This document shows positions 1 through 9,063 of a stretch of DNA of 22,535 bases, in pieces. Made by a program: the position numbers and the translations under genes. Origin of the DNA: CAYNRA01 sp964399465 (lineage in GTDB: Bacteria > Bacteroidota > Bacteroidia > Cytophagales > Spirosomataceae); assembly GCA_964399465.1 (NCBI GenBank), contig CAYNRA010000048.1:1-22535 (forward strand), given 5' to 3'. Positions within the stretch are counted from its first letter, which is position 1. Each line of letters begins with the position of its first letter. The notes beneath the pieces were generated by a model. That model saw only the letters and a program-made list of their open reading frames with translations, did no database searches and was not told the DNA's origin.

Positions 1-1664
1 GCAAAATCCACTGCCCGCGCTGCCAATGCCATATAGGTAAGTGACGGATTTACGCACGAGGAAGATGTCATACAAGCACCATCCGTGACAAATACATTCG
101 GCACTCCCCATACTTGATTGTGCTTATTCAAAACGGATGTTTCCGGCGAATGTCCCATGCGTGCCGTACCCATCTCATGAATACAACGCCCAAACCCACG
201 GATTTCATCGTACCCCTGAATGTCCTTAAAACCCGCTTTTTCTAAAAATTCGACAGCATCGTTTTTCATATCCGCACGCATTTTTGCTTCGTTCTCCTGG
301 TAATCCGCAGAAATAACCAACAACGGTATCCCCCAACTGTCTTTTTCTGTAGGATGCAAATATACCCGGTTGTTTTCATAGGGAAGTGTTTCCGCAAAAG
401 CAGATAAATCAATTGTCCATGGACCAAACGTTTGATGCGCTTTCTTCAAGTCTATTCCAAAAGTGGCTTCATCAGGTATTTGTGCTGCCCGCTTGGAATT
501 TCCCTCATATCCAAATCCCCGTAAATAATCCCGTTTATCTTTTCCAATATTTCTGTATCTAGGTATATAAAAACCATTGGGACGACGACCATACTGTACA
601 ACGTCTGCATGGTTTTCTGTAGTGGCTTTCGCTCCTGCCCCAAAGTGGTGATCCATCAAATAATGACCCAAAACACCACTGTCATTGCCGAGCCCATTCG
701 GAAAACGTTTAGACTTTGAGTTCAAGAGAATTTGCGTTGTTCCGAGGGTCGAAGCATTCAAGAAAATAAGGTCTGCCTCTATGGTTCTTTCTTCTTTCGT
801 TTCTGCATCCACGACCAATACACCAACCGCTTTTTGTTTTTGATCGTCATAGACTACTTCTTTTACAACAGCATGAGTTAGAATGGTTAAGTTATTCGTC
901 TTTTTTGCTGCTGGAATTGTAGCCGATTGTGAACTAAAATACGCACCATACGGGCAACCGCGACTACACATATTTCTGTATTGACACGAGCCTCTTCCAA
1001 GCGACAATTGTTCTTCTGTTGGCTCTGTCAAATGTGCTTGACGCGCTGGAATAAGCCGTGCTTCAGGGTGTATTTTGTCTATTTTCTTCTGTAAATCTTC
1101 TTCTACACAAGTCAAAGGCATAGGTGGCTGAAAAATACCATCGGGCAAATGGGGCATTCCTTCCTGACTACCCGCTACACCAATAAAGCGCTCTACTCGG
1201 TCATACCAAGGGGCTAAGTCGTTATACCGAATGGGCCAGTCAATAGCAATACCTTCCTTTTTATTGGCTTCAAAGTCAAGTTCGGACATACGCAGGGCAA
1301 TACGTCCCCAGGTAATCGATTTCCCCCCAAGTTGGTATCCTCGAATCCAGTCGAAACGTTGTTCCTCTTGGTAGGGGTGGAATTTATCTTTGGTAAAAAA
1401 GTGAGCCGTATATTCATTCACCTTATTGTATACACGCGAAGTAATCGGGTAATCCTCCAATAATTTTAAGGATGCAGCCCCTCGGTGAGGGAGCTCCCAA
1501 GGTGGAGTAAGTGCAGTCGTATAATCGTTGATGTGTTCTACTGGGCGTCCTCTTTCAATAAGAAGGACGCGTAATCCTTTCGTACATAATTCCATGGCAG
1601 CATAACCACCTGAAATTCCGGATCCCACGACGATAGCATCATACTGATTTGATTTGGTTAGCAT
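1..1664 (-). CDS. GMC-family FAD-dependent oxidoreductase (partial at C-terminus)
   Basis: The minus strand reads from an ATG at 1664 without a stop to the window edge, giving 554 residues; family length suggests only a few C-terminal residues are missing. A dinucleotide-binding GxGxxG motif (G14, G16, G19) follows a short N-terminus with no signal peptide. The C-terminal GMC region is recognisable, with HEMGTARMG, a VTDGAC segment and a late S-S-C-V-N-P motif. Family members oxidise alcohols or sugars with FAD; the nearest relatives I recognise are gluconate 2-dehydrogenase or FAD-glucose dehydrogenase large subunits. Cys227, Cys233 and Cys237 form C-x5-C-x3-C, the spacing remembered for the [3Fe-4S] cluster of the Burkholderia FAD-glucose dehydrogenase. 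A small partner subunit would be expected but is not in the window. Substrate unknown. The gene is divergent from susC. Confidence 0.88.
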   Translation of the reverse strand, partial: MLTKSNQYDAIVVGSGISGGYAAMELCTKGLRVLLIERGRPVEHINDYTTALTPPWELPHRGAASLKLLEDYPITSRVYNKVNEYTAHFFTKDKFHPYQEEQRFDWIRGYQLGGKSITWGRIALRMSELDFEANKKEGIAIDWPIRYNDLAPWYDRVERFIGVAGSQEGMPHLPDGIFQPPMPLTCVEEDLQKKIDKIHPEARLIPARQAHLTEPTEEQLSLGRGSCQYRNMCSRGCPYGAYFSSQSATIPAAKKTNNLTILTHAVVKEVVYDDQKQKAVGVLVVDAETKEERTIEADLIFLNASTLGTTQILLNSKSKRFPNGLGNDSGVLGHYLMDHHFGAGAKATTENHADVVQYGRRPNGFYIPRYRNIGKDKRDYLRGFGYEGNSKRAAQIPDEATFGIDLKKAHQTFGPWTIDLSAFAETLPYENNRVYLHPTEKDSWGIPLLVISADYQENEAKMRADMKNDAVEFLEKAGFKDIQGYDEIRGFGRCIHEMGTARMGHSPETSVLNKHNQVWGVPNVFVTDGACMTSSSCVNPSLTYMALAARAVDF

Positions 1665-1932
1665 AGATTGAGAGGAAATGAGTTGAATATAAGACCATTA
1701 TTAGTATTAGTACGACAAAATAAAAAATACAACTTCATACAGTTAATATCTAACTATAATTAAGGTAAATATATGTATTCATGACAAAATTATGAATTAT
1801 TATTTTTTAAATATTTATATAAAAATTTGCATTAAAATAATATTAAGAAAATTTAAAAAACAATATATTTACAAGCGATTACAGGCAAATGTAATCGTGT
1901 TCGTATTCTACCACCTAATCATTAACTAGTAT
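1665..1932. promoter_or_regulatory. Divergent AT-rich intergenic region between GMC gene and susC
   Basis: This 268-base spacer must hold the promoters of both divergent transcripts. It is extremely AT-rich, especially around 1740-1870. I find no convincing full TAnnTTTG plus TTTG pair for either gene. TATATTTA at 1864-1871 is one mismatch from the -7 consensus but lacks a well placed -33 element. The clearest structured element is the inverted repeat listed separately. No small gene is visible. Confidence 0.5.
1876..1897. repeat. Inverted repeat upstream of susC (possible operator)
   Basis: CGATTAC at 1876-1882 and GTAATCG at 1891-1897 are perfect reverse complements separated by 8 bases. 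The element sits 36 bases before the susC start codon, where a repressor or activator could act or where it could fold in the 5' leader. The size (7+8+7) fits a dimeric DNA-binding protein, but no regulator gene lies beside it and no sigma/anti-sigma pair is present. The operator role is inferred from position and symmetry only. Confidence 0.45.
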
Positions 1933-4900
1933 ATGGGACAAAAATCTCTATTTTTTCAACGTATAACACAATGGTCTTTTGTTTGGCTGTTGTTGTTATC
2001 TCAATTGTCGCTCGCACAGAGTAAAATTACCGGAACTGTCCTAGACGGAGAGTCGAATACAGGTCTTCCCGGTGCTACAGTTCAAGTGAAAGGAACAACC
2101 CGAGGTGCTGCAACTGATATCGACGGAAAGTTCAGCTTAGAAGCCAAGTCAGGTGATGTTCTCGTTGTATCTTCAGTGGGTTATGTTACAAAAGAGGTAA
2201 ATCTGGGTAATCAATCCAATTTAACAATTGTTTTAGCGACAGATGCACAAAGTTTGGACGAAATCGTAGTCACTGGTTATGGTGCACAAGCCAAAAAAGA
2301 TATCACAGGGGCTGTTGCAACAGTTGATATGAAAAAAGCTCTAGCTGTACCTGCTACCAACCTTGCTCAAGCGATTCAAGGACGTGTTGCTGGGGTGAAT
2401 GTAAGTAACGAAAATGCTCCTGGTGGGGGTGTGATGGTTCGTGTGAGAGGTTTTGGTACCATAAATGACAATTCACCTCTTTATGTCATCGACGGAACTC
2501 CTACAAAGGGTAACTTGAATACCTTAAACCTGAATGACATTGAGACCATGCAGGTACTAAAAGATGCATCTGCAGCCTCTATTTATGGTTCACGTGCAGG
2601 GAACGGGGTAGTTATCATCACTACAAAAAAAGGAAAAGGAGGCAAGCCTAAATTAACATATGACACCTATTACGGAAATCAAAGACCGATTAAATTCTTG
2701 GATTTAATTAATACACAAGAATATGCTGACTTACTTTGGGAATCACGGATTAATGCACAAAACCCAGGATTACTAGTCAATGGGGCTATTTCAGATAGAA
2801 GTAAAATTGTATATCCGAATATCCCAATGTTTGGTGGTCAAGTAGCTACACCAATTATCCCGGATTACATCACACCTGTTGGTGGCCGCGATGGACAAGT
2901 AGATGAGAGTAAATACTCGGTAACACCGAAGAACCTTATTACTAGAGCAAACAAAGAAGGTACAGATTGGTTCGGTGCTATTTTCGGAAATGCACCTATT
3001 CAAAATCACCAATTGGGTGTATCTGGTGCAACAGATGCTGCACGCTATGCGATGTCTGTAAACTACTTTGACCAAGAAGGTATCATGAAGTTTACTAGTT
3101 ACAAACGTATTTCCTTACGCTCAAATACAGATTTTGTAGTAAACAAACGCTTACGTATCGGCGAGAACTTCCAAGTTGCATACGGCCAACAAGTCGGACA
3201 ACCCAACGGAAATCAAAATGAATCAAATGCGATTTCATTTGCCTACAGAATACCTCCTATCACGCCAATTTATGATATTCGCGGTCAATTTGCGGGTTCT
3301 CCTACAGTCCTCGACAATAGTCCAAACCCATTGGCATTGCTCACACGTAACAAAGACAACGTAACTAGAGAACTTCGTGTTTTTGGTAATATTTATGCAG
3401 AATTGGACATCTTGAAGGATTTGACAGCGCGTTCACAATTCGGGATTGACTACAACTCCTCGAATTTGAGAAACTATATCTTCAATAACATTCAAGACCC
3501 TGAACCACGCGGAACAAATACATTGCAAACCAGCAATAGCTTTGATTATTCTTGGACTTGGTACAATACATTAACGTACACTAAAAAAATTGGCGATAAT
3601 CACCGCTTGAATTTCTTAGCAGGGACAGAGTCTATCAAAAGTTATTTCGAGTTCTTCAATGCAGAACGTTCTGGTTTTGCAGTAGATGACATCAGTAACC
3701 GGTATTTGTCAGCAGGTCGTGCCGGAATAAATAATGCAGGGGGTGCTTCTGAATGGCGTTTGGCTTCTGAATTTGCCAAAGTGAACTACGGATTTGGGAA
3801 CAAATACTTAGCTGACTTTACGCTACGTAGAGACCGTTCAAGCCGTTTTGCCCAAGAGTTTAGAGCCGCGATTTTCCCAGCAGCAAGTGCAGGATGGGTC
3901 ATTTCTGAAGAATCGTTTGCAAAAAATTTGAGCTGGCTTTCTTTTGCTAAAGTTCGGGTTGGTATTGGACAAACAGGTAACCAAGAAATTGGTAACTACA
4001 ACGCCTTCTCTACGTTTGCAACTTCCCCAGAATCTTCTTTCTATGATTTACAAGGTGCAAATACATCTTCATTACCTGGATATGAACTGGGTCAATTCGG
4101 AAATGCAAAAGCCAAATGGGAAACAACAACTTCACAAAACATTGGTATTGACGCAAACTTGTTCAAGAATAAGTTAGATTTCAGTTTTGATTTATTCCAA
4201 CGGACTACTTCCGACATGCTCTTCCCAGTTGAAGTACAATTCACACAAGGTGTTGCTGCCAATCCTTTCCAAAATATTGGTGAAATGGTCAATAAAGGAT
4301 TTGAGGTTAGCTTGAATTACGGAGATCAAAAAGGTGACTTCTCGTACTCAATCGGTGGAAATATTTCTACCTACAGAAACACTGTTACTCGTACGAACGG
4401 AGATCCTAAAACACAGTTTTTCGGATTTACGACTCGTTTAGCACCTATGAGTGTTACACAACAAGGCTTCCCACTTGCTTCTTTCTTCGGGTATCAAATT
4501 GACGGAATCTTCCAAACAGATGCAGAAGGTGAAGCACATGCTGTTCAGTTTGGTGGAGGACAAATGAACAAAGCAGGTTCTTTCAAATACCGTGACATCA
4601 ATAACGATGGAATTATCAATGCAGCGGATAGAACGATCATTGGTAGCCCACACCCAGATTTTGCCTATGGTATCAATGCAACATTGGGCTACAAGAACTT
4701 CCGCTTAGATATTTTCGGACAGGGTGTTCAAGGGAATGAACTTTTCAATTATGTAAAATACTGGACGGATTTCCCGACTTTCGGAGGAAACAGAAGCCGT
4801 ACAATGTTGGAAAAATCTTGGAGACCAGGTATGACGGATGCTGTTTTGCCACTTCCACGCTCCAATGATGTCATTAGTTCTAATCCATCGACATATTATA

Positions 4901-5163
4901 TTGAAGACGGCTCGTATTTCCGTTTGAAAAACGTACAATTGAACTATACTATTCCAGCATCTATTCTTTCAAAAGCAGGAATCAGCAGTGCAACGGTATA
5001 TTTACAAGCGATTAACCTATTAACCTTGACGAAATATTCAGGTCTTGACCCAGAAGTAAACTTGAGAAACTTCAATGCAGGTTCAGACAGACAAATTGGG
5101 GTGGATGAAGGAGCTTATCCAGCATACCGCTCATTCAATGCAGGATTAAGCTTATCGTTTTAA
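1933..5163 (+). CDS. susC: SusC/RagA-family TonB-linked outer membrane transporter
   Basis: This 1076-residue protein is a SusC-type outer membrane barrel that imports oligomeric nutrients using TonB energy. An N-terminal signal peptide (about 1-29, ending LSLAQ) is followed by a carboxypeptidase regulatory-like domain (about 31-103). A TonB-box-like SLDEIVVTGYG lies at 107-117 and a plug domain at about 121-237, ending in the SusC signature VIITTKKGK. The rest is a beta-barrel ending in an aromatic residue (LSLSF), as expected for BAM-dependent insertion. SusD follows after 29 bases on the same strand, so the two form the usual uptake complex. No glycoside hydrolase, sulfatase or sigma/anti-sigma regulator flanks the pair, so the substrate cannot be inferred; the next gene is a secreted ester/peptide hydrolase. 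ATG at 1933 is supported by the signal peptide. Confidence 0.97.
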   Translation: MGQKSLFFQRITQWSFVWLLLLSQLSLAQSKITGTVLDGESNTGLPGATVQVKGTTRGAATDIDGKFSLEAKSGDVLVVSSVGYVTKEVNLGNQSNLTIVLATDAQSLDEIVVTGYGAQAKKDITGAVATVDMKKALAVPATNLAQAIQGRVAGVNVSNENAPGGGVMVRVRGFGTINDNSPLYVIDGTPTKGNLNTLNLNDIETMQVLKDASAASIYGSRAGNGVVIITTKKGKGGKPKLTYDTYYGNQRPIKFLDLINTQEYADLLWESRINAQNPGLLVNGAISDRSKIVYPNIPMFGGQVATPIIPDYITPVGGRDGQVDESKYSVTPKNLITRANKEGTDWFGAIFGNAPIQNHQLGVSGATDAARYAMSVNYFDQEGIMKFTSYKRISLRSNTDFVVNKRLRIGENFQVAYGQQVGQPNGNQNESNAISFAYRIPPITPIYDIRGQFAGSPTVLDNSPNPLALLTRNKDNVTRELRVFGNIYAELDILKDLTARSQFGIDYNSSNLRNYIFNNIQDPEPRGTNTLQTSNSFDYSWTWYNTLTYTKKIGDNHRLNFLAGTESIKSYFEFFNAERSGFAVDDISNRYLSAGRAGINNAGGASEWRLASEFAKVNYGFGNKYLADFTLRRDRSSRFAQEFRAAIFPAASAGWVISEESFAKNLSWLSFAKVRVGIGQTGNQEIGNYNAFSTFATSPESSFYDLQGANTSSLPGYELGQFGNAKAKWETTTSQNIGIDANLFKNKLDFSFDLFQRTTSDMLFPVEVQFTQGVAANPFQNIGEMVNKGFEVSLNYGDQKGDFSYSIGGNISTYRNTVTRTNGDPKTQFFGFTTRLAPMSVTQQGFPLASFFGYQIDGIFQTDAEGEAHAVQFGGGQMNKAGSFKYRDINNDGIINAADRTIIGSPHPDFAYGINATLGYKNFRLDIFGQGVQGNELFNYVKYWTDFPTFGGNRSRTMLEKSWRPGMTDAVLPLPRSNDVISSNPSTYYIEDGSYFRLKNVQLNYTIPASILSKAGISSATVYLQAINLLTLTKYSGLDPEVNLRNFNAGSDRQIGVDEGAYPAYRSFNAGLSLSF

Positions 5164-5192
5164 TGCATAACTATCATTTATAATTGAAATCA

Positions 5193-6896
5193 ATGAAAAA
5201 AATAATCACCTTATCCTCACTCTTAGTTCTTGCGAGTACGATTTCGTGCAAGGAAGAATTCTTGAATGTACAGCCTTTGGGTGTACTTAGTGAAAGCAAC
5301 CTAACGAATAAAATTGGGGTTGAGTTAGTTCTTACAGGCGCCTATTCTTTGATGGATGGCGTTCAAACTAACGTCGGTTCAGCGTTTGCAGATTGGCAAG
5401 GCGCTGCGGACAATTGGGTATATGGCTCAGTCGCCTCCGATGATGCCTACAAAGGTTCAAATGCAGGTGACCAACCAGAAATATCTGTCATTGAAGCCTA
5501 CAACCACACCGCCGACTTGGTGCATTTTCGTGGAAAATGGCGTGCTGTTTATGATGGTATCGCACGTACTAACGACGTTATTTTACTGGTAGCAAAGGCA
5601 GAAGATATGACCGAAGCAGAGAAAACAGCCGTCATTGCACAGGCACGTTTTTTACGTGGTCACTATCATTTTGAAGCAAGAAAGGTATTTGGAAAAGTTC
5701 CGTACATTGACGAGAAAACGTATAATCCAGCGGATGCTAACTCAACCAAAGTACCTAATACCGAAGAAATTTGGAGTAAAATTGAAGCTGACTTAGACTT
5801 TGGTTATAAAAATCTCCCAAATCGTTGGGCCGGTGCACCTGGAAGAGCTACCAAATGGGCAGCCGCGGCTACACTTGCTAAGGCAAAATTGTTCCAGGCA
5901 AAATATAGTGAGGCAAAACCAATTTTGGAAGATATTCTCGCGAACGGCGGATATAGATTGGTGGATAAATACCATGACAATTATCGCGCAGCGACCAACA
6001 ACAACGCAGAATCTATTTTTGAGGTACAATATTCTGTGAATGATGGAGCAGCAATTTCAAACAACGGAAACCGAGGTGGTACATTGAACTATCCGTATGG
6101 AGGTGGCGCACTAACGACCTGCTGTGGGTTCTTCCAACCCTCGCAAAACTTGGTAAACAATTTCAAAACAGATGACAATGGTTTACCCGTTATGGATTTT
6201 AATAGTAGTGACGTTCCTGGAGATAACTCTGCTTCATTTGCAGGAAATATTGATCCGCGTCTTGATCATACCGTAGGCCGGGATGGTGTTCCTTATCTTG
6301 ATTGGGGAATTCATAATCCACAATATATCCGAGATAGAGCCTATGCAGGGCCGTTTTCTCCTAAAAAAGGATCTCCATACAGATCAGAAGCAGGAAGTTT
6401 GACTTGGACGAACAACCCGCGCCAAAACGCAAACAACTACCGTCTCATTCGTTTAGCTCATGTTATTTTGTGGTTGGCTGAATGCGAGGTAGAAGTAGGA
6501 GATTTAGAAAAAGCGCGCGACTATGTTAACAGAATTCGTCGTCGTGCTGCCAATCCAGAAGGATTCGTACAATTGAACGGAAAACCAGCTGGAAATTATG
6601 CTATCAAAGAATATTCAGAAAGCTGGACTGACAAAGGAGCTGCAAGAGATGCTGTTCGTAGAGAACAACGTCTTGAATTTGCGATGGAAGGCCACCGTTT
6701 CTTTGACCTCGTACGTTGGGGAATTGCAGATAAAACCATCAACGATTATCTAGCAATTGAATCAACTAAACGAACCTACTTGAGAGGAGCTAAATTTGTG
6801 GCAGGTAAGCACGAATACTTCCCGATTCCAAATCAGGAAATATTGAATAGTGCAAAAGATGGTCAAGCGACATTAAAGCAAAATAACGGGTATTAA
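5193..6896 (+). CDS. susD: SusD/RagB-family outer membrane nutrient-binding lipoprotein
   Basis: This 567-residue surface lipoprotein is expected to cap the SusC barrel and bind the substrate. The reading frame is open from a TTG at 5184, but ATG at 5193 gives a better start: MKKIITLSSLLVLASTISC is a clean lipoprotein signal with the lipidated cysteine at residue 19. Family hallmarks include the tetratricopeptide-like segment QARFLRGHYHF at about 150-160 and the C-terminal block RREQRLEFAMEGHRFFDLVRWG. The protein ends in the usual region with FPIPNQEI. It is co-transcribed with susC and followed by a strong hairpin terminator, which closes a two-gene operon. Substrate class is undetermined; SusD sequence alone rarely indicates it. 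Confidence 0.97.
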   Translation: MKKIITLSSLLVLASTISCKEEFLNVQPLGVLSESNLTNKIGVELVLTGAYSLMDGVQTNVGSAFADWQGAADNWVYGSVASDDAYKGSNAGDQPEISVIEAYNHTADLVHFRGKWRAVYDGIARTNDVILLVAKAEDMTEAEKTAVIAQARFLRGHYHFEARKVFGKVPYIDEKTYNPADANSTKVPNTEEIWSKIEADLDFGYKNLPNRWAGAPGRATKWAAAATLAKAKLFQAKYSEAKPILEDILANGGYRLVDKYHDNYRAATNNNAESIFEVQYSVNDGAAISNNGNRGGTLNYPYGGGALTTCCGFFQPSQNLVNNFKTDDNGLPVMDFNSSDVPGDNSASFAGNIDPRLDHTVGRDGVPYLDWGIHNPQYIRDRAYAGPFSPKKGSPYRSEAGSLTWTNNPRQNANNYRLIRLAHVILWLAECEVEVGDLEKARDYVNRIRRRAANPEGFVQLNGKPAGNYAIKEYSESWTDKGAARDAVRREQRLEFAMEGHRFFDLVRWGIADKTINDYLAIESTKRTYLRGAKFVAGKHEYFPIPNQEILNSAKDGQATLKQNNGY

Positions 6897-6917
6897 TTTA
6901 CTGACTTCATTCATCCC

Positions 6918-6958
6918 AAAAGAGAGCAGGAACTGAAAAGAACCTGCTCTCTTTTTTT
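6918..6958 (+). terminator. Rho-independent terminator after susD
   Basis: AGAGAGCAGG at 6921-6930 pairs perfectly with CCTGCTCTCT at 6943-6952 around a 12-base loop. The stem can be extended by A-T pairs from 6918, and a T-run follows at 6952-6958. It lies about 20 bases beyond the susD stop and ends the susCD transcript, so the hydrolase at 7104 probably has its own promoter. Confidence 0.92.
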
Positions 6959-7103
6959 GAATTGATTTTCGGGTTACGTCTAGCTATCCACGCATTTCAT
7001 CCAGCACTTATTGTATTTATCTCTCGAATACGCTAAATTGAAGCAATTTCGGTGATCAAAAACCGAGTCATTTTCTAATCAACTATTCTTAAAAACAAAA
7101 GAA

Positions 7104-8987
7104 ATGAAAAAAATAACTCCATTTTATGGACTGTTTGCCTTTCTCTTGCTTTTCGTTTCTACTTTGTCGTGGGGACAAGCAAACCAGTGGGTAAAAGACA
7201 ATTACACCAAATATGTGTATAAAATTCCGATGACAGACGGAACTCTCCTGCATACACATGTATATGTACCTAAAGACGCCAGTGAGTCCAATACGTATCC
7301 AATGATTATGCAGAGAACCTGCTACAGTGTCGCGCCTTATGGTGAAGATACCTACCCAGCGAAACTCGGCCCGTCTGAACATTTGATGAAAGAGAAATAC
7401 ATTTTTGTTTATCAAGACGTACGCGGACGCTGGATGTCGGAAGGGAAATGGACGAATATGACTCCTAACAACCCAGGAAACAGCAAAACGATCGCGCCTG
7501 ATGAAAGTTCAGATACGTATGATACCATCGACTGGCTTGTGAAGAATGTAAAATTCAATAACGGAAAGGTCGGACAATGGGGTATTTCTTATCCAGGATT
7601 TTATACGGCTGCTGGGATGGTAGATGCACATCCTGCTCTAAAGGCGTCGTCTCCACAAGCACCAATTGGCGATTTCTTCTTCGATGATTTCCACCACAAT
7701 GGAGCATTTATTCAAGCCTATTTATTCACGTTTCCTGTTTTTGGAGTACAACACAACGGACCAACATCCGAAAGCTGGTACAATCACCAAATCATTCGTC
7801 CAGATACAAAGGACGGCTATCAGTTCCAGCTAGACTTGGGTCCGCTGAAAAACGCAGATAAATACTACAAGGACAACTTCTATTGGCAAGAAACAATGGA
7901 ACATCCGAATTACGACGAATTTTGGCAAAAAAGAAGCATTATTCCTCATCTGAAAAACGTAAACCATGCCGTCATGACAGTCGGTGGGTGGTTTGATGCT
8001 GAAGATTTGTACGGACCCTTGACCATCTACAAAACAGTTGAAAAAAACAATCAGTCCAAGGGCTACAATACCCTTGTGATGGGACCTTTTGGCCACGGGC
8101 GTTGGTCAAGAGAAACAGGTCATACCTTGCACAGTAATATTTATTTTGGAGATAGTGTCGCTACTTTTTATCAAAAAAATATCGAACAAAAATTCTTCAA
8201 TCACTTCTTGAAAGGCGCTGGTGATGGAAAAACCGGTCTTCCTGAAGCATATATGTTTGATACAGGTTTAAAAAAATGGGACACGTTCAACGAATGGCCT
8301 CCTAAAGAAGCTACCAAACAAACGTATTACTTACATTCCAACGGGAAACTTACCACACAATCACCAGCCAAAGTAACAGCGGCTTCTTTTGAGAGCGATC
8401 CTGCCAAGCCGGTTCCTTATACCGAAGACAATACAACTACCATTGGTTTTACGCCGTTTAATTATATGTCTGAAGACCAACGATTTGCCGCACGTCGCCC
8501 AGATGTACTTGTATTTCAGTCAGATGTACTGACAGAAGACGTAACGGTATCTGGAGAAATTATGGCGAAATTGAAGGTGGCGACTACAGGTTCAGATGCA
8601 GATTGGATCGTGAAACTTATCGATGTTTATCCAGGCGACGAACCAAACCACCCATATATGCCAAACAAAAACATTATCTTGAGCAATTACCATCAAATGG
8701 TACGGAGTGATGTCATGCGTGGACGGTTTAGAAATAGTTTTGAGAAACCAGAACCTTTCGTTCCAAACCAAAAGACCAATGTAAACGTCAAATTACAAGA
8801 CGTTCACCATACCTTCAAAAAAGGTCATCGCATACAAATACAAGTACAGAGTACGTGGTTCCCATTGATTGATAGAAATCCACAAAAATTTGTACCTAAT
8901 ATTTACAAAGCCAATGCAGAGGATTTCATCAAGGCGACACATAAAGTTTTTGCTGACTCGTCTATCGAAATGGATATATTGAAATAA
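7104..8987 (+). CDS. Secreted CocE/NonD-family serine hydrolase (alpha-amino-acid ester hydrolase-like)
   Basis: This 627-residue protein belongs to the CocE/NonD and X-Pro dipeptidyl-peptidase-like hydrolases. Family enzymes cleave or transfer acyl groups from alpha-amino-acid esters, beta-lactams or N-terminal dipeptides. A signal peptide spans about 1-24 (ending LSWG), so it should act in the periplasm or outside. The alpha/beta-hydrolase core has the typical YQDVRGRWMSEG oxyanion-region motif (103-114) and the nucleophile elbow GISYPG with Ser162. Asp298 in GGWFDAED and His331 in GPFGHGRW are the probable remaining triad members. A C-terminal jelly-roll-like domain begins around residue 460 (DVLVFQSDVL). 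A weak inverted repeat (7049-7053/7062-7066) lies in the 5' region. It follows susCD but is separated by a terminator; a shared role in peptide or ester use is inferred, not shown. Confidence 0.9.
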   Translation: MKKITPFYGLFAFLLLFVSTLSWGQANQWVKDNYTKYVYKIPMTDGTLLHTHVYVPKDASESNTYPMIMQRTCYSVAPYGEDTYPAKLGPSEHLMKEKYIFVYQDVRGRWMSEGKWTNMTPNNPGNSKTIAPDESSDTYDTIDWLVKNVKFNNGKVGQWGISYPGFYTAAGMVDAHPALKASSPQAPIGDFFFDDFHHNGAFIQAYLFTFPVFGVQHNGPTSESWYNHQIIRPDTKDGYQFQLDLGPLKNADKYYKDNFYWQETMEHPNYDEFWQKRSIIPHLKNVNHAVMTVGGWFDAEDLYGPLTIYKTVEKNNQSKGYNTLVMGPFGHGRWSRETGHTLHSNIYFGDSVATFYQKNIEQKFFNHFLKGAGDGKTGLPEAYMFDTGLKKWDTFNEWPPKEATKQTYYLHSNGKLTTQSPAKVTAASFESDPAKPVPYTEDNTTTIGFTPFNYMSEDQRFAARRPDVLVFQSDVLTEDVTVSGEIMAKLKVATTGSDADWIVKLIDVYPGDEPNHPYMPNKNIILSNYHQMVRSDVMRGRFRNSFEKPEPFVPNQKTNVNVKLQDVHHTFKKGHRIQIQVQSTWFPLIDRNPQKFVPNIYKANAEDFIKATHKVFADSSIEMDILK

Positions 8988-9001
8988 TTACTTTAGTATC
9001 A

Positions 9002-9053
9002 GTCTATAAAAAGGGAGGCACTCTAAAACTAGAGTGCCTCCCTTTTTATAGAC
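9002..9053. terminator. Bidirectional terminator with 24-bp perfect stem
   Basis: Bases 9002-9025 are the exact reverse complement of 9030-9053, leaving a 4-base loop. The stem contains the A-tract and matching T-tract, so it can terminate on both strands. It lies between the convergent ends of the CocE-type hydrolase (stop at 8987) and mannose-1-phosphate guanylyltransferase (stop at 9064). Confidence 0.93.
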
Positions 9054-9063
9054 CATTCGTTCA

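Noticed and set aside
5184..5192. TTG start for SusD at 5184
   Set aside because: ATG at 5193 gives a clean lipoprotein signal of normal length, and no signal favours TTG.
7089..7415. 108-codon minus-strand open frame over the start of the CocE-type hydrolase
   Set aside because: Antisense to a well supported gene and signal peptide; composition is that of a shadow frame.
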